The position numbers and the translations under genes are program-made. Positions 7,506-14,925 of a stretch of DNA of 20,807 nucleotides are shown here, piece by piece. Source of the stretch: Rubrobacter sp. (lineage in GTDB: Bacteria; Actinomycetota; Rubrobacteria; Rubrobacterales; Rubrobacteraceae); assembly GCA_016781635.1 (NCBI GenBank), contig JADDPY010000478.1, forward strand, positions 1 to 20,807, in the 5' to 3' direction. Positions within the stretch are counted from its first letter, which is position 1. Every line of letters starts with the position of its first letter. The notes beneath the pieces were generated by a model, which saw only the letters and a list, made by a program, of their open reading frames with translations, was not told the DNA's origin and searched no databases.

Positions 7506-8942
7506 TTGTTTACGGCGCAGACCTTCCTCGGGCTCCTACCCGAGATCGTAGCGTTCGTGTTCTCGATGATCGTCCTTATGGTCGGGGTTTTCGCATCATC
7601 CGGCTCCAAAGGACTCGTCGCCGGGTTGGCCGCTCTGGGGGCCGTGGCGACCTTTGTGGTGGCGGCGGTGCTCCTCGCGGCGGGCTTCGATGGCTCGTTT
7701 CTCGGGAATGCCTACGTGGTGGACGCGTTCGCGCTCTATTTCAAGCTCATCGTCGCGTTCTCGGCGCTCTTCGCGATCCTCGCGGCTGTCCGCTGGTCGG
7801 GGCGTACGGGGGATTCGCCGGAGTACCTCACCCTCATCCTGTCGGTGGCGGTGGGGGCGATGCTGCTCGTCTCGATGCGGGACCTCTTTGGTTTGTTCGT
7901 GGCGATAGAGCTCGCGACGATACCTTCCTACGCGCTCGTCGCCTTCGACCGGACGCGGCGGGAGAGTGCGGAGGGCGGGATGAAGTACCTCCTCACGGGG
8001 GTGATGGCGTCCTCGATCCTGCTTTATGGGATCGTTTTGATCTACGGCGCCTCGGGCTCGGCGAACCTCTCGGATGTCGCGCAAACCTTCACGGGGAGCC
8101 TTTCCCCGGTCGCGCTCTTGGGGATTGTGCTCCTGGTCTCGGGCTTCGCCTTCAAGCTCTCGGCCGCTCCCTTCCACTTCTGGACCCCGGACGCCTATCA
8201 GGGAGCGCCGACTAGTGCGGCGGCTTTTCTCTCGGTGGCACCGAAGGCGGCGACGTTCGCGATCCTGCTGCGCGTCCTCCTCGAAGGCATGCCCGACGCG
8301 GCCCCGACGTGGACGGCGGTAATGGCGTTTCTCGCCGTGCTGACGATGTTCGTCGGCAACCTCTTCGCCCTGAGGCAACGCAACGTGCGAAGGATGCTCG
8401 CATACAGCTCCGTGGCGCATTCGGGTTACATACTTGGCGCGTTCGCCGCTCTCAGGGGGGCGGGGGTAGACACGGCGGTGCAGGCCGTCCTCATCTACAT
8501 GGCCGCCTACGCGGTGATGAACCTCGGGGCGTTCTTCGTGATCGACCTCGTCGGTGAGGACAGCAAGAGCTTCAACGGGCTCTTCAAGTCCAGGCCGGGC
8601 GTTGCGGTGTGCATGGGGCTCTTCATGGCCGCCCTCGTGGGGATACCGCCGTTGAGCGGCTTCTGGGGGAAGGCGTGGGTGATCTTTGCGGGCGTCGAGG
8701 CTGCTTCTGCCGCGACGTACATTGTGGTGGGCGCCCTGGTGATAAACAGCGTCCTCTCGGTACCGTACTACTTCGGCATCATCCGCAATATGTTCTTCGA
8801 GGACCCGGTCACGGGGGCCGAGAAGCCGAAGGGGACGGGGATCGTCCTGTTCTGCGTCTACGTTCTGGCCATCGCTACTACCCTGTTCGGCCTCTTTGTC
8901 GGTCCGCTCTCCGCCCTGGCAGAGCGCTCGGGCCTGCTGTAA
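7506..8942 (+). CDS. nuoN: NADH-quinone oxidoreductase subunit N (antiporter-like)
   Basis: NuoN is the antiporter-like proton-pumping subunit nearest NuoK. The 478-residue protein keeps the family residues: Glu135 in FVAIELATIPSYALV, Lys160 in GGMKYLLTG, Lys217 in GFAFKLSAAPFHFWTPDAY, and Lys247 in SVAPKAATFAILLR. The last two carry the same numbers as in E. coli NuoN. The start is TTG 7506, immediately after the nuoM stop, so translation is probably coupled. This is the last nuo gene; only 12 bases separate it from the nucleotidyltransferase gene, and no terminator is visible between them. Confidence 0.96.
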   Translation: MFTAQTFLGLLPEIVAFVFSMIVLMVGVFASSGSKGLVAGLAALGAVATFVVAAVLLAAGFDGSFLGNAYVVDAFALYFKLIVAFSALFAILAAVRWSGRTGDSPEYLTLILSVAVGAMLLVSMRDLFGLFVAIELATIPSYALVAFDRTRRESAEGGMKYLLTGVMASSILLYGIVLIYGASGSANLSDVAQTFTGSLSPVALLGIVLLVSGFAFKLSAAPFHFWTPDAYQGAPTSAAAFLSVAPKAATFAILLRVLLEGMPDAAPTWTAVMAFLAVLTMFVGNLFALRQRNVRRMLAYSSVAHSGYILGAFAALRGAGVDTAVQAVLIYMAAYAVMNLGAFFVIDLVGEDSKSFNGLFKSRPGVAVCMGLFMAALVGIPPLSGFWGKAWVIFAGVEAASAATYIVVGALVINSVLSVPYYFGIIRNMFFEDPVTGAEKPKGTGIVLFCVYVLAIATTLFGLFVGPLSALAERSGLL

Positions 8943-8954
8943 GCTGCGAGGCTT

Positions 8955-10055
8955 ATGAAAGCTATAGTTCTCGTTGGCGGGCAGGGAAGTCGGCTTCGGC
9001 CGATTACTTACGACGTGCCCAAGGCCATGGTGCCCCTGCGCAACCGTCCGTTTATGGGCTACATGTTCGACTTCTTGAGGGCCGGGGGGCTCTCCGGGGT
9101 GGTGCTCTCGCTGGGGTATCTGCCGGATCCCATCCAGAACTACTTCGAGGGGCAGGACCTCGATGGCTTCTCCGTAGATTACGCGGTCGAGGACCGGCCT
9201 CTAGGTACGGCCGGTGGGATCAAGAACGCCGAGGGCTATCTGGACGGAGAACCGTTGGTCGTGGTGAACGGCGACGTCTTGAGCGGGGCGAACCTTCGCG
9301 AGGCCATCGAGGCGCACGCGGCATCGGATTCTCTCGCCACCATCGTGCTCACGAGCGTCGAGGACCCGACGGCCTACGGGCTTGTCGAGGTGGACCACGA
9401 CATGCGGGTGCGCCGCTTCCTGGAGAAACCGGCCGCCGACGAGGTGACGACGAACCTCGTGAACGCCGGAATCTACGTGATGGAGCCGGAGGTACTCGCC
9501 ATGATCCCGGCGGGCCGCGAGGTCTCGATCGAGCGTGAGATCTTCCCGCGCCTGCAGGCCGAGGGGCGTCTTGGAGCGTACGTCTCCAGTTCCTACTGGA
9601 GGGACATCGGTACGCCGAGGAGCTACCTCGCCGCCTCCCAGGACGTCCTTTCGGGCGCTGTCGGGTCGTGGGAGGGCTTCTCATATCTCGAGGTTGATCC
9701 CTCCACGAGCAGGGCGAAGGGCGTCAAGATCCTACCGCCCGTCTCCATAGCCGCCGGGTGCACCCTTGGGGTGGGCGCCACCATAGGGGGCCGTGCCGCC
9801 CTCGGGCGCGGCTGCGAAATCGGGGAGGGGGCGGTCGTCGAGGGGAGCGTCCTGTTCGACGGAGCCAAGGTCGAGGCGGGCGCTGTGGTGCGTGGCTCGG
9901 TCATAGGGCCTAACGCTCGCGTGGGGCAGAATGCCATCGTCCGGGGTCTTTCGGTCCTCGGCGCCGGTTGCGTCGTCGGCGAGGGGAACGTCCTGGATCA
10001 GGGCGTTCGCATCAACCCGGGCGTGGTCCTTCCTCCGAGGAGCATGAGCTTCTAA
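8955..10055 (+). CDS. NDP-sugar pyrophosphorylase, probably mannose-1-phosphate guanylyltransferase
   Basis: This enzyme would join a sugar 1-phosphate and an NTP into an NDP-sugar plus pyrophosphate. It has a Rossmann-like nucleotidyltransferase domain (about residues 1-235) and a left-handed beta-helix of hexapeptide repeats (about 255-360). Catalytic landmarks are GGQGSRLRPITYDVPKAMVP (residues 8-27, with Lys23), LGTAGG (83-88), the Mg-binding NGD (105-107), EKP (157-159), NAGIYVM (170-176) and WRDIGTP (215-221). This layout matches bacterial GDP-mannose pyrophosphorylases of the Rv3264c/ManB type. A glucose-1-phosphate thymidylyl- or uridylyltransferase cannot be excluded from motifs alone. 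ATG 8955 has a close GAGG upstream. The gene probably belongs to the nuo transcript by read-through; the pathway link is unclear, and a cell-envelope mannan or polysaccharide role is inferred. Confidence 0.85.
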   Translation: MKAIVLVGGQGSRLRPITYDVPKAMVPLRNRPFMGYMFDFLRAGGLSGVVLSLGYLPDPIQNYFEGQDLDGFSVDYAVEDRPLGTAGGIKNAEGYLDGEPLVVVNGDVLSGANLREAIEAHAASDSLATIVLTSVEDPTAYGLVEVDHDMRVRRFLEKPAADEVTTNLVNAGIYVMEPEVLAMIPAGREVSIEREIFPRLQAEGRLGAYVSSSYWRDIGTPRSYLAASQDVLSGAVGSWEGFSYLEVDPSTSRAKGVKILPPVSIAAGCTLGVGATIGGRAALGRGCEIGEGAVVEGSVLFDGAKVEAGAVVRGSVIGPNARVGQNAIVRGLSVLGAGCVVGEGNVLDQGVRINPGVVLPPRSMSF

Positions 10056-10059
10056 GGAA

Positions 10060-10082
10060 CCCCCAACGTGGTTGTTCGGGGG
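10060..10082 (+). terminator. Hairpin after the nucleotidyltransferase gene, weak terminator candidate
   Basis: CCCCCAAC (10060-10067) pairs with GTTCGGGGG (10074-10082), with one bulged C and a six-base loop. It lies 5 bases after the stop codon of the long upstream operon, a typical terminator place. There is no T-run after it, so an intrinsic terminator of the classic kind is not shown. Its right arm overlaps the -35 of the predicted promoter for the next gene. Confidence 0.35.
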
Positions 10083-10101
10083 CTACGAGGACGGATAGAA
10101 T
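10072..10101 (+). promoter_or_regulatory. Predicted housekeeping sigma promoter for the Uma2 gene
   Basis: TTGTTC (10072-10077) and TAGAAT (10096-10101) are separated by 18 bases. Transcription would start near 10108, leaving a leader of about 28 bases before ATG 10136. This arrangement also argues against the in-frame ATG at 10100, which lies inside the -10. Prediction by eye only. Confidence 0.5.
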
Positions 10102-10135
10102 GCCCCTCAGGATCTTCCGACTGCGAGGTGTCCGT

Positions 10136-10687
10136 ATGACAGTAGCGCACAAACCGGTAACCGCCGAAGAACTGCTGCTGATGCCCGAAGGAGGCGTACG
10201 CCGGGAGCTGGTCGAGGGAGAGATACGGGAGATGAATCCTGCAGGGAACGTGCATGGTCGCATCGCAGCACGTTTCTCGGCACGTCTCTTCCAACACGTC
10301 GAAGCGCATAACCTCGGTAGTGTTTTCGCCGCCGAAACTGGCTTCAAAATCTCCAGCAACCCCGACACGGTTCGTGCCCCCGACGTCGCTTTCGTCCGTC
10401 GAGAGCGCATCGAGGAGGTCGGAGAAGTCGAGGGCTACTGGCCGGGTGCGCCGGACCTCGCCGTCGAGGTGGTTTCCCCGAACGACTCTTATACCGGCGT
10501 GGAGGAGAAGGTTGCCGCCTGGCTGCAGGCCGGGACGCGTACCGTTGTTGTGGTGGAGCCGCGAACGAGGACGTTGACGGTGCGCTCCTCGCGTACGGAG
10601 ATAAGGGTCCTTACCGAAGGGGAAGTGCTGGACGTGGGCGAGGTAGTGCCGGCCTGGACGCTGCCCGTCGCCGACGTCTTCGGTTAG
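10136..10687 (+). CDS. Uma2 family (DUF820) restriction-endonuclease-fold protein
   Basis: Uma2 proteins have a PD-(D/E)xK nuclease-like fold; their cellular role is mostly unknown. The 183-residue product follows the family pattern: an N-terminal VTAEELLLMPE, RRELVEGEIREMNPAG (residues 22-37) with His40, then candidate catalytic residues Glu67, Asp83 (VRAPDVAFV), Glu111 (PDLAVEVVSPND) and Lys125 (GVEEKVAAWLQAG), and a C-terminal PAWTLPVADVF. The start ATG 10136 has GAGG 7 bases upstream and fits the predicted promoter; the open frame runs back to 9968, but those residues are arginine-rich and overlap the preceding gene. It ends 13 bases before comF. Uma2 genes are often present in many copies and scattered, so this may be a lineage-specific insertion between housekeeping genes. 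DNA cleavage is not shown. Confidence 0.85.
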   Translation: MTVAHKPVTAEELLLMPEGGVRRELVEGEIREMNPAGNVHGRIAARFSARLFQHVEAHNLGSVFAAETGFKISSNPDTVRAPDVAFVRRERIEEVGEVEGYWPGAPDLAVEVVSPNDSYTGVEEKVAAWLQAGTRTVVVVEPRTRTLTVRSSRTEIRVLTEGEVLDVGEVVPAWTLPVADVFG

Positions 10688-10700
10688 CCCGGAGGAGCGG

Positions 10701-11387
10701 GTGGCGCTGAAACCTTACGTCGAGGCTCTCGCGGATCTCTTCTACCCGCAGCGCTGCGTCGGCTGCTCGCGGCGGTCGAGCGACGTTCTGTGCCGCCCAT
10801 GTTTCGAAGCTCTGCCGGGGATCACGCCTCCTTTGTGCAGAAGATGCGGCCTGCCGACGGCATTCGAGGTCTACGGATGCGACGGGTGCCGGACGGTCGA
10901 GCTCGCCTTCGACGGGGCCAGGGCGCCGTTGCGGTACGAAGGCGTGGGGAAGGGGGCGGTGCATGCCTTGAAGTATGGGGGATACCGGCCCGTTGTCGAG
11001 AGGTTGATGGCCCCGTTGATGGCGGGTTGCGTGGAGGGCGAGCGCTTCGACGTCGTCGTGCCGGTGCCGCTGCACAGGACGCGGTTCGCGAAGAGGGGGT
11101 TCAATCAGGCCGAGCTTATCGGGGACGCCGTGGCCGGCATGATCGGGGCGTCCTTTTTGGATACACTGCGCGCAGTACGAGGGACGAGGGATCAGGTCGA
11201 GCTTACGGCGACGAGCCGGCGGGAGAACGTAGCGGGGGTGTTCGAGGCGCGGGGCCCCGTTACGGGGCGCGTGCTCCTCGTGGACGACGTCATGACGACC
11301 GGCGCTACCCTGAACGAGTGTGCCCGGGTGCTCAAGACCGCCGGAGCAAGGGAGGTTCAGACCTTGACCCTGTGTAGGACGTGTTAG
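10701..11387 (+). CDS. comF: ComF family phosphoribosyltransferase-like protein
   Basis: ComF proteins are linked to DNA uptake in competent bacteria and are also kept in species not known to be competent. The 228-residue protein has an N-terminal Cys-rich part (Cys19, 22, 31, 34, then Cys46, 49, 60, 63) that looks like zinc-binding pairs. The C-terminal phosphoribosyltransferase domain carries VPVPLHRTRFAKRGFNQAEL (120-139) and the PRPP loop VLLVDDVMTTGATL (191-204). The start is GTG 10701, with GGAGGAG at 10691-10697. It lies 13 bases after the Uma2 gene and may share its transcript. The following hpf-secA-prfB order echoes that seen downstream of comFC in Bacillus. No comEA or comEC is present here, so a role in competence is open. 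Confidence 0.9.
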   Translation: MALKPYVEALADLFYPQRCVGCSRRSSDVLCRPCFEALPGITPPLCRRCGLPTAFEVYGCDGCRTVELAFDGARAPLRYEGVGKGAVHALKYGGYRPVVERLMAPLMAGCVEGERFDVVVPVPLHRTRFAKRGFNQAELIGDAVAGMIGASFLDTLRAVRGTRDQVELTATSRRENVAGVFEARGPVTGRVLLVDDVMTTGATLNECARVLKTAGAREVQTLTLCRTC

Positions 11388-11467
11388 CCGCCGGCTCTCG
11401 GTCTGGAGGAGGCGTCGTGGGCGTGGGCGGTAAGAAGGGAGGCAGCGGTCCGGGGAGAAGGAGCGAT

Positions 11468-11486
11468 CTACCGAACATCACGGTAG
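11468..11486. repeat. Inverted repeat in the hpf leader
   Basis: CTACCG (11468-11473) and CGGTAG (11481-11486) form a perfect 6-base inverted repeat around AACATCA. It sits about 70 bases before hpf in a 169-base gap (11388-11556) that is purine-rich on the plus strand and has no convincing -35/-10 pair. It could be an operator or a small RNA hairpin; the sequence does not decide. Confidence 0.4.
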
Positions 11487-11500
11487 GGGGACGAGAAGCC

Positions 11501-11540
11501 AAGGGCTGACGCTGAAAGCCGAGGGCTGAAGGCGGCTGAC
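11501..11540 (+). repeat. GCTGA-based short imperfect repeats upstream of hpf
   Basis: GCTGA occurs four times within 35 bases, starting at 11505, 11511, 11525 and 11535. AAGGGCTGA (11501-11509) and GAGGGCTGA (11521-11529) form a near-repeat offset by 20 bases, and AAAGCCGA (11515-11522) is a one-base variant of the same unit. The block ends just before the ribosome site GAAGGGAGG (11541-11549). It resembles degenerate short tandem repeat tracts found between genes of some bacteria. Function unknown. Confidence 0.6.
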
Positions 11541-11556
11541 GAAGGGAGGCCAGAAC

Positions 11557-12135
11557 ATGGACGTGGCGATCAAGGGCCGGAACATCCCGGTTACGGAGTC
11601 CCTGGAGATGTACGCGAGGGAGAAGGTCGAGCGCGTCGCCAAGTTTTTTGACGACGGGAGCGCGTCGAGGGTAGAGGTCGAGCTCTTGCACGAGCGGAAC
11701 CCCTCGATCCCCCAGCCGGAGGTCGCCGACGCGACACTCTTCGTTGGCGGGACGGTGATGAAGGCGCGTGAGGCCTCGGGGGATATGTATGCCTCGATAG
11801 ACTTGATGGCCGACAAGCTGATACGTCAGGTTCGGCGCTATCGGGGGCGTCAGATCGACCGCTGGCAGGGCCAGAAGGGGCGCAAAGCGGCCGGAGAGAC
11901 GCCCGGAGTCCTGCCCGAGGTCGCCGAGGAAGAGGAGGCTGCCGTGGGTTTCGAAGCGCGCATCGTGCGAACGAAGCAATTCCAGATGAAGCCGATGGGG
12001 GCCGAGGAAGCGGCCATGCATATGGAGCTTCTGGACCACAACTTCTTCGTGTTCACGAGTGCGGAGACGGGTGATATAAATGTGTTGTACAGGCGCCGCG
12101 ATGGCGACCTCGGGCTTATAGAGCCTGCGAGATAA
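11557..12135 (+). CDS. hpf: Long-form ribosome hibernation-promoting factor
   Basis: Long HPF (HPF/RaiA family) binds the small subunit's decoding region in starved or stationary cells and dimerises 70S ribosomes into inactive 100S particles. The 192-residue protein has the N-terminal S30AE domain (about 1-100, MDVAIKGRNIPVTESLEMYA at the start and SIDLMADKLIRQVRRY at the end). An acidic linker (about 110-132, EVAEEEEAAV) follows. The C-terminal dimerisation domain (about 135-190) contains RTKQFQMKPMGAEEAAMHME, HNFFVFTSAETG and INVLYRRRDGDLGLIEP. The length is normal for the long form. ATG 11557 has GAAGGGAGG upstream. secA lies 54 bases downstream, a common pairing. Confidence 0.95.
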   Translation: MDVAIKGRNIPVTESLEMYAREKVERVAKFFDDGSASRVEVELLHERNPSIPQPEVADATLFVGGTVMKAREASGDMYASIDLMADKLIRQVRRYRGRQIDRWQGQKGRKAAGETPGVLPEVAEEEEAAVGFEARIVRTKQFQMKPMGAEEAAMHMELLDHNFFVFTSAETGDINVLYRRRDGDLGLIEPAR

Positions 12136-12140
12136 ACGAG

Positions 12141-12166
12141 ACGGTGGGACGCGCTCAGGGCGCCGT
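12141..12166 (+). terminator. Small hairpin between hpf and secA
   Basis: ACGGTG (12141-12146) can pair with CGCCGT (12161-12166), including one G-T pair, around a 14-base loop; three Ts follow. It is weak for an intrinsic terminator and may only reduce read-through into secA. The 54-base gap shows no clear promoter. Confidence 0.25.
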
Positions 12167-12189
12167 TTCGCCGAGCGAGGATCCTTACT

Positions 12190-14925
12190 TTGGCTAACCT
12201 GCTTACTAGAATCTTGCGTATGGGCGAGGGGCGGAAGGTCAAGGCGCTCCAGAGGGGTGTCGAGGCCGTCAACGCTCTCGAGCCCAGCATCGAGAAGCTC
12301 TCCGACGAGGAACTGCGGGCGAAGACAGGCGAGTTCCGTGGCCGGTTGGAGGGGGGCGAGACCCTCGACGACATAATGCACGAGGCCTTCGCGGTGGTAC
12401 GCGAGGCCTCCAGGCGGACCCTCGGGATGCGGCCGTTCGACGTTCAGGTGATGGGCGGGATCGTGCTGCACGAGGGCAAGATCTCCGAGATGAAGACCGG
12501 TGAGGGCAAGACGCTCGCCGCTACGATGCCCGTGTACTTGAACGCGCTATCGGGCAAGGGCGTTCACGTGGTCACCGTCAACGACTACCTGGCACGCCGC
12601 GACGCGGGATGGATGGGCGAGGTCTACAAGTTCCTTGGGCTCTCCGTTGGCCTGATCCAAGACGGCATGGTCCCCGCGGACCGTAAGGTCGCCTACGGTG
12701 CGGACATCACCTATGGGACCAACGCCCAGTTTGGCTTCGACTACCTGCGCGACAATATCGCGACCTCCGTCCAAAACCTCGTCCAGCCCCAGCTCAACTA
12801 CGCGGTCGTCGACGAGGTCGACTCGATCCTCATAGACGAGGCTCGTACCCCGCTCATCATCTCCGGCATGCCCGAGAGCGCCGCCGATACCTACTACCGC
12901 TTCGCGGCCATTGTTCCGCGCCTCAAGGAAGGCGAGGACTACGAGGTCGACGAAAAGAAGCGGCAAGTGGCGCCGACCGAGGAGGGCGTGGGAAAGGTCG
13001 AGAAGGCCCTGGGCGTCGAGAATCTCTACGACGACGTCAATACCAACCTCGTCAACCACCTGAACCAGGCACTCCGGGCGCACACGCTGTTCCGGAACGA
13101 CAATGAGTACATCGTCCGCGACGGGCAGGTGTTTATCGTCGATGAGTTCACGGGACGCGTACTAGAAGGCAGGCGCTACTCCGAGGGGTTGCACCAGGCC
13201 ATCGAGGCCAAGGAGGGGGTGAAGATCCGGGAGGAGAATCAGACCGTCGCCACGATTACGATCCAGAACTTCTTCCGCCAGTACGACAAACTCGCGGGTA
13301 TGACCGGTACGGCCGCCACGGAGGCCGACGAGTTCATGCACATCTACGAGATGCCCGTTGTCTCCATCCCGACCCACCGCGAGATGGTCCGGATGGACAA
13401 GGACGACCTCGTGTACCGCTCCAGAAAGGCCAAGTACGAGGCCGCCGTCGAGGACATCGCCGAGCGTAACGCGACCGGCCAGCCGGTGCTCGTCGGTACC
13501 GTCTCGGTCGAGGTTTCGGAGTTGATCTCGACCCTGCTCAAGAAGCGCGGCATCAGGCACAACGTCTTGAACGCCAAGCAGCACGAGCGGGAGGCCGAGA
13601 CGATCGTGGAGGCGGGCGAGAAGGGCAGCGTGACTATCGCGACAAACATGGCTGGGCGAGGGACGGACATCAAGCTCGGCGAGGGCGTCCACGAGGTCGG
13701 GGGGCTCTACGTCCTCGGTACGGAGCGGCACGAGTCTCGCCGCATCGACAACCAGCTTCGCGGCCGTTCCGGGCGCCAGGGCGACCCGGGCGAGACCCGG
13801 TTCTACCTCTCGTTCGAGGACGACCTCATGCGGCGTTTCGGCGGGACCAGGATGCAGGCGGTCATCGACCGGATCGGGCTGGAGGACGACGTGCCGATCG
13901 AGGCCGGCATGATCTCGGGCTCCGTGAGGCGCGCCCAGGAGCAGGTCGAGAGCCAGAACTTCCAGACGAGGAAGCGCATCCTGGAGTACGACGACGTCTT
14001 GAACAAGCAGCGCGAGGTGATCTACGGGCTACGCCGCGACATCCTCATGGGCCGTGAGGTAGACACCTGGGGCTACGCCGAGGAGGTACTCACCGACGTC
14101 GTCCTGACCCACACGCGCGACGACTACCCGGAGAACTGGGACATGGAGGCCCTCTCCGCCGAGGTCCGCCGCTTCTACCCGAGCACGATCGACTTCAAGT
14201 CCCTCGACCGCGAGAGTCTCGATTCCGACGGGATGCTCGAGATGGTCCTCGACGACGCGAAGGCCGGGCTCGAAGAGCGCAAGGCCGAGTGGCGAGAGCG
14301 GATGGAGGAGCTCGAGAAACGCAACCTGATCCGGACCGACGGCGTCCATTCTTTCGAGGAGGCCGAGCGGCGCACCCTGCTATCCATCATCGATTCTCGC
14401 TGGCGCGAGCATCTTTACGACATGGAGAACCTGCGCGAGGGCATCGGCTGGCGCGGCCTCTCCCAGCGCGACCCGCTCGTCGAGTACAAGCGCGAGGGCT
14501 TCGACATGTTCGGGGAGATGGAGGGCGGCCTGAAGCAGGACTACGTCACGTACATCTACCACCTCGAGAACGTCAAGCTGCGTGAGGAGCCGAAGGAGGA
14601 GCAGTTTTCTTACTCGGGGGGCGGCGAGGAGCCTAGCCCGCAGCCCAAGAGCCCGCGCAGGGTCGACACCTCGAAGGTCGGCCGCAACGAGCCGTGCCCT
14701 TGCGGCTCCGGCAAGAAGTTCAAGAAGTGCGGGATGATCAACACCTCCGAGCACCAGCGTTTGATCTCCCAAACCCCAAGCCCCGCTGCCACCGCCGGTG
14801 CCGCCGGCGGCGCGGCCGGCAGTGCGGGCATGGCCGGCAGTGCGGTCGCTTCCCCCGTTCCCGACACGTCGGACGCGGGCGCCTCGTTCCCCGGCACGGG
14901 TCTGGTAGACGGCGACGAGGATTAG
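12190..14925 (+). CDS. secA: Protein translocase ATPase SecA
   Basis: SecA drives unfolded proteins through SecYEG by ATP hydrolysis at the inner face of the membrane. The 911-residue protein has Walker A MKTGEGKT (101-108), [14 protein letters not shown] (176-189), the DEAD-like [14 protein letters not shown] (208-221), [23 protein letters not shown] and [17 protein letters not shown], followed by the helical scaffold and wing regions. Near residue 830 is the zinc-motif text [18 protein letters not shown]. The usual fourth ligand (His or Cys right after the third Cys) is Gly. The protein then runs on for about 65 residues of Ala/Gly/Ser/Pro-rich sequence where most SecAs end. Start TTG 12190 has GAGG 9 bases upstream. 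Its stop overlaps the prfB GTG (TAGTG), which supports the tail as real coding sequence. Confidence 0.97.
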   Translation: MANLLTRILRMGEGRKVKALQRGVEAVNALEPSIEKLSDEELRAKTGEFRGRLEGGETLDDIMHEAFAVVREASRRTLGMRPFDVQVMGGIVLHEGKISEMKTGEGKTLAATMPVYLNALSGKGVHVVTVNDYLARRDAGWMGEVYKFLGLSVGLIQDGMVPADRKVAYGADITYGTNAQFGFDYLRDNIATSVQNLVQPQLNYAVVDEVDSILIDEARTPLIISGMPESAADTYYRFAAIVPRLKEGEDYEVDEKKRQVAPTEEGVGKVEKALGVENLYDDVNTNLVNHLNQALRAHTLFRNDNEYIVRDGQVFIVDEFTGRVLEGRRYSEGLHQAIEAKEGVKIREENQTVATITIQNFFRQYDKLAGMTGTAATEADEFMHIYEMPVVSIPTHREMVRMDKDDLVYRSRKAKYEAAVEDIAERNATGQPVLVGTVSVEVSELISTLLKKRGIRHNVLNAKQHEREAETIVEAGEKGSVTIATNMAGRGTDIKLGEGVHEVGGLYVLGTERHESRRIDNQLRGRSGRQGDPGETRFYLSFEDDLMRRFGGTRMQAVIDRIGLEDDVPIEAGMISGSVRRAQEQVESQNFQTRKRILEYDDVLNKQREVIYGLRRDILMGREVDTWGYAEEVLTDVVLTHTRDDYPENWDMEALSAEVRRFYPSTIDFKSLDRESLDSDGMLEMVLDDAKAGLEERKAEWRERMEELEKRNLIRTDGVHSFEEAERRTLLSIIDSRWREHLYDMENLREGIGWRGLSQRDPLVEYKREGFDMFGEMEGGLKQDYVTYIYHLENVKLREEPKEEQFSYSGGGEEPSPQPKSPRRVDTSKVGRNEPCPCGSGKKFKKCGMINTSEHQRLISQTPSPAATAGAAGGAAGSAGMAGSAVASPVPDTSDAGASFPGTGLVDGDED
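14814..14845 (+). repeat. In-frame direct repeat in the SecA tail
   Basis: GGCCGGCAGTGCGG occurs at 14814-14827 and again at 14832-14845, offset by 18 bases (six codons), and encodes the repeated AGSAG/AGSAV text. It points to growth of the low-complexity SecA tail by short duplication. Confidence 0.75.

Noticed and set aside
11332..12471. Long minus-strand open frame of 379 codons across comF-hpf-secA
   Set aside because: It is antisense to three well-supported genes and has low-complexity Arg/Pro/Leu text, as expected from the opposite strand of GC-rich coding DNA.
14694..14924. Upstream extension of the prfB frame into secA
   Set aside because: The extra 77 residues are Arg/Cys/Gly-rich out-of-frame secA sequence; RF2 homology begins at GTG 14925.
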